The notes: a model not told the origin generated them from the letters alone. Shown: positions 1-8,117, counted from the stretch's first letter. The stretch is DNA of 13,749 nucleotides from Actinomycetes bacterium (GCA_030631725.1 DAOVKO010000031.1:1-13749); one strand, 5' to 3'. Numbers and translations: made by a program.

Positions 1-950
1 CAACCCACCACCTTGGTCAAAGCCCCCTCCAATTCCCGGGTGTTGGAGTCCACCTTCGTAGCGATCAGACAGACCACGTCGTCGGGAACCTTCAGGCCTC
101 TCAGACGGGCCTTCTTGTGCACGATGGCCACCCGGGTTTCGTAAGAAGGTTTGTCGATCCGGGCCACTAGGCCCCAATTGAACCGGCTGATCAGCCGCTC
201 CTCCAGAGAAGGTATTTGACTCGGGGCGCTGTCCGAGCTGAGTATGATCTGCTTTTGGCTCTGGTAAAGGGTATTGAAGGTGTGGAAAAACTCTTCCTGG
301 CTCGACTCCCGGTCTGCCAGAAAGTGAATGTCATCTATCACCAGCACATCTACATGTCGGTAGCGGTAGCGGAAGTTGTGTAAATCTCCCTTTTCCACTC
401 CTTCGATGAAGTGGTGGATAAAGGTTTCACAGGTCAGAAAAAGCACCCGAGCTGTCGGTTGTCGGCGCAGAACCTCCTGGCAAACCGCCTGCATCAGATG
501 TGTTTTGCCCAGTCCTACGCTGCCGTGGATAAATAACGGGTTGTAGGCCTGGCCGGGTGATTCACTCACTGCCACGCAGGCCGCGTGGGCCAGGCGGTTC
601 GAGCGCCCAACCACAAACGTGTCGAAGGTGTAGTTGTTCTTCGGAACCGTGTATAGTTCGCTTTGGGCCGGGCGCCCGCCGGGCCACGGCTCAACGGCCC
701 CGCCTTGGCGACTGACAAAGCGAACACCAACCAACCGCCCCGTAAGCGTCTGGGCTGCCTGGGCAAACGCCTCCCTCGCCTGCTCCTGTAGATACTCCTT
801 CTGCGAGGCCGAGGCCGCCCGGATTTCCAGCACTCCGTTGTCCAGCTGCACGGCTTCAAGCGAACTGAACCACGGTTGGACTATGCTCTCATTGTGCTCG
901 CGGATATGGGCGAGAATCTGCTGCCACAGACGAAGCGTTACACTGGCCAC
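1..950 (-). CDS. dnaA: Chromosomal replication initiator DnaA (C-terminus off the window)
   Basis: About 316 codons are visible, reading leftwards off the window. DnaA binds DnaA boxes at oriC, oligomerises with ATP and opens the origin. The AAA+ domain III is clear: Walker A GSVGLGKT at residues 143-150, Walker B VLVIDDIHF at 202-210, box VII EERLISRF with the arginine finger at about R256, and the sensor-2 motif NTRELEGAL around R305. Residues 1-90 fit the domain I helical region (TLRLWQQILAHI near the start), and the linker is short. The DNA-binding domain IV lies beyond the left edge. I chose the GTG at 950 because an in-frame TGA at 972-974 closes the frame upstream and GAGGAG sits 8 nt before the GTG; no ATG lies between. 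The gene follows herA on the same strand but has its own likely promoter. Identification is firm; only the exact start is slightly uncertain. Confidence 0.96.
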   Translation of the reverse strand, partial: MASVTLRLWQQILAHIREHNESIVQPWFSSLEAVQLDNGVLEIRAASASQKEYLQEQAREAFAQAAQTLTGRLVGVRFVSRQGGAVEPWPGGRPAQSELYTVPKNNYTFDTFVVGRSNRLAHAACVAVSESPGQAYNPLFIHGSVGLGKTHLMQAVCQEVLRRQPTARVLFLTCETFIHHFIEGVEKGDLHNFRYRYRHVDVLVIDDIHFLADRESSQEEFFHTFNTLYQSQKQIILSSDSAPSQIPSLEERLISRFNWGLVARIDKPSYETRVAIVHKKARLRGLKVPDDVVCLIATKVDSNTRELEGALTKVVG

Positions 951-981
951 TGGCCCAACTCCTCGAAGCGATCACCGCCAG

Positions 982-1008
982 GCTACGCAGCCGTTAGATA
1001 AGCGTAGC
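982..1008 (-). promoter_or_regulatory. Inverted repeat in the dnaA leader
   Basis: GCTACGC at 982-988 and GCGTAGC at 1002-1008 are perfect 7-nt inverted copies around a 13-nt loop. The element lies between the candidate promoters and the dnaA ribosome binding site, so it could be a leader hairpin or a dimeric-repressor operator. It has no T-tract and therefore is not a terminator. The function is inferred from position only. Confidence 0.4.
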
Positions 1009-1021
1009 TGCCGGCAAGCCA

Positions 1022-1030
1022 TTTATAGCA
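1022..1030 (-). promoter_or_regulatory. Possible extended -10 promoter for dnaA
   Basis: Read on the minus strand, this is TGC followed by TATAAA, which resembles an extended -10 element. No good -35 is present at 16-18 nt upstream. If used, it would give a leader of about 65 nt that still contains the inverted repeat. It is the weaker of two dnaA promoter candidates. Confidence 0.25.
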
Positions 1031-1090
1031 CGATAGCCGAAGCGACAGGGCGGCACACAGGCCGGGCGCTTCCGAAACGGACGAACTTAC

Positions 1091-1119
1091 AGCATAGTAT
1101 AAATCGTCCAGCCAGTCAA
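1091..1119 (-). promoter_or_regulatory. Sigma70-type promoter upstream of dnaA
   Basis: On the minus strand, TTGACT (1119-1114) is followed after exactly 17 nt by TATGCT (1096-1091). This is a close match to the housekeeping promoter consensus with ideal spacing. It lies about 90 nt past the herA stop and about 134 nt before the dnaA start, so dnaA is probably transcribed independently of the pilus operon. Direct evidence is limited to the motif and its position. Confidence 0.55.
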
Positions 1120-1207
1120 AGCAAGAATTGGTTCAACCGTAGGTTTGTCCTGCTCTCCAGCCCCCCGCTTCCAGGTCCGCACGCTTCTGGGCTCTGTTCG
1201 GCCGGGA

Positions 1208-3184
1208 TTAGATTTTCGCAGCTACAGGCTCCGCGTGCTGGCCCTGATTCACGGAGGAACTCCCCTCCGGCAGCCGCCCGGGGCGCTCTTGCCGCCACCA
1301 GGCCTCCACGATGCTGCTGATATCCTTGGTTTGGGCCTTGGACGCATCCTCTCCGAAGAAATCTGCATCTCCGCTGTCGGGCGGATGCTTGGTCAGATAG
1401 ACCTGGGTTCGCATGGGCATGGGAACCGCTTCGCCCACGGCATAGGCCTCCCCGGGCCGTAATTGGGCCAGCGTCCCTACCAGCCCCGAAAACTGCTCGG
1501 CGACCACCTTCGAAATGTACGCTTGGTCTGCCGGGTTCGACATTCGCATGATGATGAAGCTGTTGCACTGCGACAAAACTGTTTCAGAGACCTCCATCGG
1601 CCTCTGCGAGATCACCAGGGCTCCCACGCCGTATTTACGGCCTTCCTTGGCCACCCGTTCCACTGCCCGGCGGGCAAACGACTCTGGACGGTCAGCCGGT
1701 ATGTAGTTGTGCGCCTCTTCATACACCAGCAACAGAGGGCTCCGCCGCGATGGATCGCACCAGAAGTTAAACTCGTGAAGCAGCCTGGTCAGCAGGGCCA
1801 CCGTGATGTCTACCGTCTCAAAAGGAATACGGCTCAGGTCTAGTATCACCAGGTTCTTCGGCGGTACACTATGGCCGGTCAGCAGGGCCAGCAGAGGTTC
1901 CAGACAGCGGGAGAAACCCTCTGGTTCGTCCTTCTGCTTGAACAGATCCCGAAAAGTCCTGGACCGCCCGGCCTGTTCGATTGGCCGCAGCAAAAAATCG
2001 TACCGACGGTCGCTCATTTTCTGCTCCAGCAGGTTTATCAAACCCCCAAGGCGCCCATGGTAGACCGGATGCGGGGTTTCACCCTCCGGATTGCCTAGAT
2101 TGAAACGTACCTCGGACTCAATCATTAGCCTTTCCTGCTCCTCGGGCGGAAGGTGACGCAGCGCCGTCTGCCTGAATGCCAGCCTCTCGGTATTCAGCAC
2201 ATAGCGGGCTGCGTTGAGATTGTTGGCGTAACAACGCAACTGCTCCAGAGAGAAGTACACCGGGCTGTCCACGCTGTAAACCGAGCTTAGGCCTAGGGCC
2301 TCGGCCGCCTCGTGCCGCAGCCGCAGCAGCGCTTGTTTGAGAAAGGTCCTTTGGCTCGGTATGTTCAGGGTATTGGACCGATCCAAGAACAAGTCTTCCA
2401 TCTCCTCGTATCTCAAAAGCCAATAGGGCAAGACCAACTCGTCGCCGCCGATGTAGGCCACGTTGCTCAGCGGTTCGCCACTCTCATCGCAGAACGCCGA
2501 GAGATACTCCCCGTGCAGGTCAAACATGATTACCTGTGTACCTGGAAGGGCAACTGCCTGTTGGACGATCTGGGCTACCGTACAGCTTTTGCCCGAGCCG
2601 CTGCTGCCCAGTATTGCTGCGTGCCTCGCGCAGAAGGTCTTACCATCCAGACTCACCTCGTACCTCTGGTTCGGCGTAAACCTGCCCAGTGCCAAACTCG
2701 CCGGATGCCCGCCAGCTCGGACCGCTGTCCGTACAGTCTCCTCCGACTCGCTCTGCTGGTGCGTTCCCCGACTGTCCCAGCTCGCAAAGATTGTAGCCAG
2801 GTCTGCATCCCCGGCCATCCGGACTGGTTCGCCTACTACCGGATAGTGAGTTATACCCCGGTGAAATTTTCCCTCCCGGACGATACCTACCGCTATTACG
2901 GTTATAATCGTGCTCTTTTCTTCCGGACTGTCGGTAGCCCGTCGACTCGGCTGGCGAGTGCGCTGGGCGGTTACCATGGCCAGAAGATCGCCATCCTCTT
3001 GGGGGATCACCACGTACGAGCCAACCTGCCCGGCACGTGTTCTGGTGCTAGGTTCCGGGGCGCCGGGACTTCGCGGAGTGGCCGCGGCCTCTTCGCTGCC
3101 TACTACCTCCGCTCCCTTGCTCAGCCGGACAACGATTTGCTGGTCGTTGACCGATTCTATGTAGCCGATCACTTCTGGTTGCAT
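1208..3184 (-). CDS. HerA/FtsK-superfamily ATPase (HerA-like DNA pump)
   Basis: 658 residues. HerA proteins are hexameric ATP-driven DNA translocases. The visible core matches: Walker A GSSGSGKS at 193-200, the FDLHGEY motif at 221-227, Walker B LLLVYEEAH at 484-492 with E490 as probable catalytic acid, and SQRP at 526-529. Residues 1-180 fit the HAS-barrel region that precedes the ATPase in HerA, interrupted near 24-52 by a low-complexity Ala/Pro/Ser stretch. No membrane segment is seen. The start is ATG at 3184 with GGAG 12 nt upstream, 17 nt after the TPR gene, so it belongs to the tad operon. HerA normally works with the nuclease NurA or with defence effectors; no such partner is visible here. 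A VirB4- or TraB-like DNA-transfer ATPase of the same superfamily is an alternative. The family is well supported; its role beside a Tad pilus is unknown. Confidence 0.88.
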   Translation of the reverse strand: MQPEVIGYIESVNDQQIVVRLSKGAEVVGSEEAAATPRSPGAPEPSTRTRAGQVGSYVVIPQEDGDLLAMVTAQRTRQPSRRATDSPEEKSTIITVIAVGIVREGKFHRGITHYPVVGEPVRMAGDADLATIFASWDSRGTHQQSESEETVRTAVRAGGHPASLALGRFTPNQRYEVSLDGKTFCARHAAILGSSGSGKSCTVAQIVQQAVALPGTQVIMFDLHGEYLSAFCDESGEPLSNVAYIGGDELVLPYWLLRYEEMEDLFLDRSNTLNIPSQRTFLKQALLRLRHEAAEALGLSSVYSVDSPVYFSLEQLRCYANNLNAARYVLNTERLAFRQTALRHLPPEEQERLMIESEVRFNLGNPEGETPHPVYHGRLGGLINLLEQKMSDRRYDFLLRPIEQAGRSRTFRDLFKQKDEPEGFSRCLEPLLALLTGHSVPPKNLVILDLSRIPFETVDITVALLTRLLHEFNFWCDPSRRSPLLLVYEEAHNYIPADRPESFARRAVERVAKEGRKYGVGALVISQRPMEVSETVLSQCNSFIIMRMSNPADQAYISKVVAEQFSGLVGTLAQLRPGEAYAVGEAVPMPMRTQVYLTKHPPDSGDADFFGEDASKAQTKDISSIVEAWWRQERPGRLPEGSSSVNQGQHAEPVAAKI

Positions 3185-3201
3185 TGTAGTTAACGGCTCC
3201 T

Positions 3202-3951
3202 TTATTTCTCCGTTGCGTAGCCCTGTTCACACAGGGCCAGGCTCGTTTTGGCCTCATCAAGCTCCGGGTCGAGTTCCAAGGCCAGCTTGTAGCAGTTGCC
3301 TGCCTTTTGCCATTCGCCGGCCAGCCGGTGAAGATAGCCCAAGTTGTAGTAGGCCTGCGCTTCCGGAAGGGCCCTTTTGAACTCTACTGAGGCTGGCTCC
3401 AACTGTCCTTGTTTGGCTAGTGCCAATCCCAGGTTTACCCTTGCCCGTTGGAATTGTCCGTTCAGCGCCAGGGCTTCTCGCAGATGCCCTTCCGCCTCCG
3501 AGTACTTGCCCGCCAGCAGGCAGCTGAAGCCCAGGTTGTTGTGTAGAAAGGCCGCCTTTGGTGCGTGTTTGATGGCTTGGGCGAATGATTCTTCCGCTTG
3601 GTCGTATCGGCCCAGCTTATCGGAGACGATGTCCAGGCGATTCCAGGCTGCCACATAGTCCAAGCGGGTTTTGCAGGCTCGCTGGTACAGCTTGGCCGCC
3701 TCGATAAAGTTGCCCTGCGACTCGAGCAGTCGGCCCGTGGCCAGGAAGGTTTCGGCCTTGATGATGGGTGGTTTGGCGGGTTTGGCCGCCGGAAGGATTT
3801 CGTCGTCCAGTCGCACCCAGCGGGCATGACCTATCTGCAAGTTGCGTGTCGATGTCTCTTGGCTGCAGCCGCAGACCGTCACCGCTGCTACCGTGACTGC
3901 CACCAGGAATACACCTCTCATGGCAGCTGTCTGTGCAAATAACGCTTTCAT
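3202..3951 (-). CDS. tadD: TPR lipoprotein, TadD-like pilus assembly factor
   Basis: 249 residues. A hydrophobic N-terminal segment (about 12-27) ends in V-C-G-C, a plausible lipobox with C29 as the lipidated cysteine. Five tetratricopeptide repeats follow, at about 66-99, 100-133, 134-167, 168-198 (slightly short) and 199-232, with the usual G/A-Y-F and P pattern. TadD proteins are periplasm-facing lipoproteins with TPRs that support Tad secretin and pilus assembly; this gene's place after tadC agrees. The start ATG at 3951 has a near-perfect GGAGG 7 nt upstream, which favours it over the ATG ten codons further in. The TPR fold is certain. The tadD label rests on the operon context, since TPR sequences themselves do not specify function. 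Confidence 0.82.
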   Translation of the reverse strand: MKALFAQTAAMRGVFLVAVTVAAVTVCGCSQETSTRNLQIGHARWVRLDDEILPAAKPAKPPIIKAETFLATGRLLESQGNFIEAAKLYQRACKTRLDYVAAWNRLDIVSDKLGRYDQAEESFAQAIKHAPKAAFLHNNLGFSCLLAGKYSEAEGHLREALALNGQFQRARVNLGLALAKQGQLEPASVEFKRALPEAQAYYNLGYLHRLAGEWQKAGNCYKLALELDPELDEAKTSLALCEQGYATEK

Positions 3952-4008
3952 GATTTTACCTCCTACAGTATCGCTTGGTTGTAAGGCATATCAGCTTAGT
4001 CGCGTTTA

Positions 4009-4530
4009 CTATTTCGCTCCGCCTCCAGCACTGATCAGCGGCGCGGCCGTTGAGGATGCCGAATCGTCGCCCAGCAGGTTCTTTTCGTAAAAGAGCGCCG
4101 CTTCGCTTGCATCCTGTCCTCGGCCGCGAGTTAGACCGCTGGTGATCGCCAGACGTTCGGCGTCCAGGCCTTGCCCTAGAAGGAACTGTCGTACAGATGC
4201 CAGGCGTTCCTGCCGGGTGAGCTCGTCGCTCTGGCGAGAATCCACGATCACCTGCCCCCCGTATAGTTCCAGATAGCTGGCTATGGCTGCCAGACGAGCC
4301 CGCCCTAGCGAGTTGAGCTCTGAGCGGTAGGGCAGGAAATGGATGTCCGCCACGGTCATGCTGGTAAGCACAGCGTTGTCAGCCTGGGTCTTGAAGCTCG
4401 CGTTGGACGGCCAGTCTGTGCTCCGCCGGACTGACGTCGGCTCAGGCGCCGTTTTGTCATAGCCGCAGCCTGCGGCAAGAATGACAGCCGCCCCAAAAAG
4501 GCCGATCAGTATGTATTTTTTGTAGCTCAT
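4009..4530 (-). CDS. Small lipoprotein with CpaD/OmpA-like domain
   Basis: 173 residues. A signal peptide ends in the lipobox LAAGC with C22 as the lipidated residue, so the product should be an envelope lipoprotein. Residues about 58-135 show a degenerate OmpA-like pattern: a beta strand (ADIHFLPY), a Leu/Ala helix (SLGRARLAAIASYL), a second strand (QVIVDS), then a helix with RLASVRQFLLGQG. The GHTD-type peptidoglycan-binding signature is not present; DSRQSDELT stands in its place. The same layout occurs in the CpaD/RcpB lipoproteins of Caulobacter-type pili, which help the secretin in the outer membrane, so this may fill the CpaD slot. The start ATG has GGAG 6 nt upstream. It sits between tadC and the TPR gene. 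Lipoprotein status is clear; the CpaD equivalence is an inference. Confidence 0.72.
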   Translation of the reverse strand: MSYKKYILIGLFGAAVILAAGCGYDKTAPEPTSVRRSTDWPSNASFKTQADNAVLTSMTVADIHFLPYRSELNSLGRARLAAIASYLELYGGQVIVDSRQSDELTRQERLASVRQFLLGQGLDAERLAITSGLTRGRGQDASEAALFYEKNLLGDDSASSTAAPLISAGGGAK

Positions 4531-4599
4531 GATTTACTCCATTAGTGGTAGTTGGTGCCCGCAGCGGATCGGGCGCCTGGAAAATCAGTTACGCTCATC

Positions 4600-5559
4600 T
4601 TAGAACCCCATCGAAACCGCAGTCAGGGTTTCGAGTAGTTTCATCATCGCCGGCCCGGCCAGGACTACAAACAACGCTGGAAAAATAAACAAGACCAGCG
4701 GGATGATCAGTTTTACCGCCGTCTTTGCCGCCCGCTCTTCGGCTTGTTGACTTCGCTTGACGCGCATGCTGTCCGCGTGCGTACGCACGGCCTGGGCGAT
4801 GCTGGTTCCGAAGCGTTCGGCCTGGATGAGGATCGCCGTCAGTGATTTCATCTCCGGAACGTCCGTACGCAGGGCTAGGTTATGTAGGGACTCCGCGCGG
4901 GACAGTCCCATCTGCGTCTCCATGGTGGTCAGAATCAGCTCCTCGGCCAGTTCCGGATGCACGCTTTTCATTTCATCGCTTACTCGCTGCAGGGCCGCAT
5001 CCAACCCCAGGCCCGCCTCGATGGTCACCACCATCAGGTCCAACGAGTCGGGCATCCCGTGGTTTATCTTTTCTTTGCGGCTTTTAATGGCCATGGCCAG
5101 CCAGAGGTTAGGCAGCATTAGGCCCACCGCCCCGGCAAAGAGAGTCAGCCCCAGAACGTTACGCCCGCTCAAGCGAAGGGCAAAGGCCCCTCCAAACCCC
5201 GCCAGGGCCAGAATTATCCCCGCGATCGTCTTGCTGGCCAGGAAGACAGCCGGTGTCTGCTGACCTCGAAAACCCGCGTTGGACAACTTCAGCCGAAGAT
5301 TGCTCCGCGCTTCCTCGGACTGGGGCATCGATGGCTTGGACAACGCCGGTGCCGCCCGGGCCAAGAGGTTTTTCGCTGCGCTAGCTTTATGCTGGGCACT
5401 TTTGGAATCTTTTCTGGCGGCGCTGTGGGCTTGGTTTTGCAGGCGATCCATCACCTTGCGACGTTTGTCCTCCTTGCGCGGAAGTAACCCGTAAATAATC
5501 AGGCCCAGACTGATTATTGCCAGTATAGCCAGGAATATCGGTGGGGCGTTCAAATTCAT
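4600..5559 (-). CDS. tadC: TadC inner-membrane platform protein
   Basis: 319 residues, normal for the family. TadC and TadB form the inner-membrane platform on which the CpaF ATPase assembles the Flp pilus. The T2SSF (GspF-type) domain spans about 170-300 and opens with the family hallmark MPDSLDLMVVTIEAGLGLDAALQR. Membrane segments are seen at about 7-25, 110-128, 135-157 and 283-303. A charged Lys/Ala-rich cytoplasmic stretch (about 28-90) follows the first membrane helix. The start ATG at 5559 has GGAAGG 6 nt upstream. It follows tadB after 52 nt and precedes the CpaD-like lipoprotein gene after 69 nt. Identification is secure. Confidence 0.94.
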   Translation of the reverse strand: MNLNAPPIFLAILAIISLGLIIYGLLPRKEDKRRKVMDRLQNQAHSAARKDSKSAQHKASAAKNLLARAAPALSKPSMPQSEEARSNLRLKLSNAGFRGQQTPAVFLASKTIAGIILALAGFGGAFALRLSGRNVLGLTLFAGAVGLMLPNLWLAMAIKSRKEKINHGMPDSLDLMVVTIEAGLGLDAALQRVSDEMKSVHPELAEELILTTMETQMGLSRAESLHNLALRTDVPEMKSLTAILIQAERFGTSIAQAVRTHADSMRVKRSQQAEERAAKTAVKLIIPLVLFIFPALFVVLAGPAMMKLLETLTAVSMGF

Positions 5560-5611
5560 TGGATACCTTCCAGTAGCCCGCCGTCGCGGACTTAAACTGC
5601 CTACCTCGCGC

Positions 5612-6610
5612 TTAAATCTTTATGTTGACGATCTTTTTGATCATCAGCATTCCCATAATCTGCATAACCACCGCCGCCCCGAGTAGGGCTTGGCCGTCCG
5701 GCTCGTGCAGCAGGATGTCCACGTATTCTGGGTTCAGAGCCTTAGCTACAAAGAAAACGAGTATCGGCAGGGCGCTGAGCACCCAGCCGGACATCCGCCC
5801 CTCAGCTGTCAGGGCCTTGACCTGGCCCAGTATCTTTATACGGTCTCTGATAACTTTCGATATCTTGTCCAGAATTTCAGCCAAGTCGCCACCGGTTTGA
5901 CGCTGAACGGTTACCGCGGTCACGAAGAAGCTTACGTCCAGCACGTTCACTCTGTCCGCCATGTTCCGAAGGGCCTCTTCAAGCTTGATGCCCAGATTTT
6001 GTTCGTGGAAACAGCGGCGGAATTCTATCCCCGCCGGATCCGGTAATTGCTGGCCTATCAGTTGGATGCCCGCAGCCAGAGAATGGCCTGCCCGCAGGGC
6101 CTGGCAGAGCAGATCGAAAACATCGGGCAGCTGATAGTTTAATTTCTTCCTCCGGGCCTTGCCCTTGTGGGATATAAACATCATCGGTCCTACTGGCACC
6201 AAGACCCCCAGACCCACGGCTACTATCGCTGACACGCTGGCGGCCATCGACAGCAGAACCACTAACATACCCATGCTGCAGGTATTGATCAGGAAGCGCG
6301 ACGCAGACCATTCAACCCCCGCTTGGCTGAAGCTTTTCTGGATCTTTTGCACAAGGCCGTACTTGGACAGCAAAACGTCCGCCCACTTTTTCTGTTGGCC
6401 TAGGCTCTTGCGAAGAATGCTTGCGTGGCTGGACTTCTCCTTCGGTAATTGTACAAAAGTCTGTTCGCGAAGCCGCTGCTGCAGACGCTTCTGTTCCGGC
6501 TTTCGGAGGTCGTACCACAACTGGTAGAGACCATAGGCCAGTATCGCTCCCCCTGCCATGGGCAGGGCAAAAACAGTCAACATGCTTATCTGGTCTTGTA
6601 GGCTACCCAT
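5612..6610 (-). CDS. tadB: TadB inner-membrane platform protein
   Basis: 332 residues. This is the second GspF-type platform protein, partnering TadC. The T2SSF domain is at about 162-286 and begins LPDVFDLLCQALRAGHSL; the conserved QTGGDLAEIL motif is at 238-247. Membrane segments lie at about 9-30, 110-146 (probably two), 274-290 and 307-326. The start ATG at 6610 has only a weak purine stretch (GCGAGAA) upstream, the poorest ribosome binding site in the operon. The next in-frame ATG, nine codons in, has none, so I kept the longer form. Assignment as TadB rather than TadC follows from its position directly after cpaF and its sequence style. Confidence 0.93.
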   Translation of the reverse strand: MGSLQDQISMLTVFALPMAGGAILAYGLYQLWYDLRKPEQKRLQQRLREQTFVQLPKEKSSHASILRKSLGQQKKWADVLLSKYGLVQKIQKSFSQAGVEWSASRFLINTCSMGMLVVLLSMAASVSAIVAVGLGVLVPVGPMMFISHKGKARRKKLNYQLPDVFDLLCQALRAGHSLAAGIQLIGQQLPDPAGIEFRRCFHEQNLGIKLEEALRNMADRVNVLDVSFFVTAVTVQRQTGGDLAEILDKISKVIRDRIKILGQVKALTAEGRMSGWVLSALPILVFFVAKALNPEYVDILLHEPDGQALLGAAVVMQIMGMLMIKKIVNIKI

Positions 6611-6662
6611 TTTTGTTCTCGCTTAGGCATCTCTTTTATTGCCCGTCGCTCACGCCCCTTTA

Positions 6663-8117
6663 CTATGAAGGCCCTTCACTTTTAGGCTCATTTTCCTCGT
6701 CCTCGGCGTCGCTCAACAGGGCCTGCTGCTCGAACATGTCGGCTGATAAACCTGCCCCCGACGACTCCAGGTGTTCCAGGAAGGTCGGCCTGATCCCTGT
6801 CGACCAGAAGTTCCCATAGGCATTGCCGTTGGCCGTGACCCCTTCCTGCTTGTAGCAGAAAAGCTCCTGCATGGTAACCATATCGCCTTCCATCCCCAGT
6901 ACCTCCGAGATGCTCATCACTCGCCGCCTTCCCCCCTTCAGCCGCGAGGCTTGCACCACAACGTTTACCGCCGCGGCAAACTGCTGACGGATGGTTACAA
7001 CCGGCAGTTCGAAGCCAGCCATGGTCACCATTGTTTCCAATCGGCTCAGAGCGTCACGCGTGCTGTTGGCGTGGATAGTGGTCATCGAGCCTTCGTGACC
7101 GGTGTTCATCGCCTGAAGCATGTCCAGGGCCTCCGATCCCCGCACTTCCCCCACGATGATCCGGTCCGGACGCATTCGCAGACAGTTCCGCAGCAGGTCC
7201 CGCTGGGTGATTTGCCCTTTGCCTTCAATGTTCGGCGGGCGGGTTTCCAACCGCACCACATGTGGTTGTTGGAGTATCAATTCTGCTGCATCCTCGATAG
7301 TCACAATACGTTCATTGTCCGGAATAAAGCTTGAAAGGTTGTTCAGTAGTGTCGTCTTGCCCGAGCCCGTACCCCCGACGATCATGATGTTCAGCTTGGC
7401 CCTCACGCAGGCCGAGAGAAAATCCACCATCTCCTGTGTGATCGATTTGAAATCCAGCAGGTCTTGAATGCGGACCGGGTCGGTCCCGAAACGCCGAATC
7501 GACAGCGCCGGACCGTCCAGGGCCAAAGGCGGGATGATCGCGTTCACCCGCGAACCGTCTTGAAGACGGGCATCCACCATCGGCGATACCTCGTCGCACC
7601 TTCGTCCTATTTTGGAGACAATCTTGTCGATAATGTGCAGCAGATGAGTGTTATCCTTGAAGCTCACCTCCGTTTTTTCCAGCCGGCCCCGGCGCTCAAT
7701 GTAAATCATGTGTGGACCGTTCACCATGATGTCCGTAATGGTTGGATCTGCCAGCAGCACCTCCAGAGGCCCCAGCCCGAAGGTCTCGTCCAAGACCTCG
7801 GCCATCAGCCGCTCCCGCTCCTGATAGTTAAGCAGGGTGTTCTCTTCGTCGCACAGTTCTGCCACTACCGCCCGGATTTGTTTCCGCAAATCTTCCTTGT
7901 CCAGTCCCTCGATGTTAGACAGGTCCAGACGATCCACCATCTTGCGATGAATCCGCGTTTTCAGCTCTTGAAACTGCTTCAGTCGAGTGGCACTGAGGCC
8001 CGTCAGTGTCTTGGTCTTTCCCAAACCGGTGTTGCTCGGGCCCGGGGCTGACATCCGGCTCTTGGAGCCTGCTTTGCTGTTGGATTGTGGTGAGGTAAGA
8101 TTCAGCTTCATCGGCAC
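6663..8117 (-). CDS. cpaF: CpaF/TadA pilus assembly ATPase
   Basis: 484 residues from the GTG at 8117, or 482 from the ATG at 8111. CpaF is the hexameric secretion ATPase (GspE/PilT superfamily) that drives Flp pilus assembly on TadB/TadC. Motifs are complete: Walker A GGTGSGKT at 248-255, Asp box TIEDAAEL at 273-280, Walker B IIVGEVRG at 320-327 with E324, and His box from NTGHEGSM to HAN at about 338-351. The N-terminal domain (about 95-240) has the usual FGLGPLE and DIMVNGP motifs. The first 50 residues are a low-complexity Ser/Lys/Gly leader. AAGG lies 4 nt before the GTG and 10 nt before the ATG, so the start cannot be settled. The gene begins about 11 nt after the cpaE stop. The C-terminal tail after 465 is acidic. 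Confidence 0.96.
   Translation of the reverse strand: MPMKLNLTSPQSNSKAGSKSRMSAPGPSNTGLGKTKTLTGLSATRLKQFQELKTRIHRKMVDRLDLSNIEGLDKEDLRKQIRAVVAELCDEENTLLNYQERERLMAEVLDETFGLGPLEVLLADPTITDIMVNGPHMIYIERRGRLEKTEVSFKDNTHLLHIIDKIVSKIGRRCDEVSPMVDARLQDGSRVNAIIPPLALDGPALSIRRFGTDPVRIQDLLDFKSITQEMVDFLSACVRAKLNIMIVGGTGSGKTTLLNNLSSFIPDNERIVTIEDAAELILQQPHVVRLETRPPNIEGKGQITQRDLLRNCLRMRPDRIIVGEVRGSEALDMLQAMNTGHEGSMTTIHANSTRDALSRLETMVTMAGFELPVVTIRQQFAAAVNVVVQASRLKGGRRRVMSISEVLGMEGDMVTMQELFCYKQEGVTANGNAYGNFWSTGIRPTFLEHLESSGAGLSADMFEQQALLSDAEDEENEPKSEGPS

Noticed and set aside
524..532. TTATCCACG, one base from a DnaA box, inside dnaA on the minus strand
   Set aside because: It encodes part of the conserved LFIHG segment before Walker A, stands alone and is inside the gene, so it is best explained by coding constraint.
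1141..1207. Search for a terminator after herA
   Set aside because: No stable stem followed by a T-tract is seen, so the end of the operon transcript cannot be placed from sequence. Rho-dependent ending or read-through into dnaA remain possible.
634..1320. 228-codon plus-strand open frame
   Set aside because: It runs antisense across the first part of dnaA, its promoter and the end of herA. No family motif is seen and its composition is that of a shadow frame.
1116..1568. 150-codon minus-strand frame overlapping the end of herA
   Set aside because: It overlaps the true herA frame, is rich in Gly/Arg and shows no domain.
2312..3193. 293-codon plus-strand open frame
   Set aside because: It is fully antisense to herA, whose motifs are complete. 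It has no recognisable domain and only reflects base composition.
4557..4574. GCCCG/CGGGC hairpin in the spacer after tadC
   Set aside because: Only 5 bp, GC-rich background and no T-tract. It is too weak to call a terminator or regulator.
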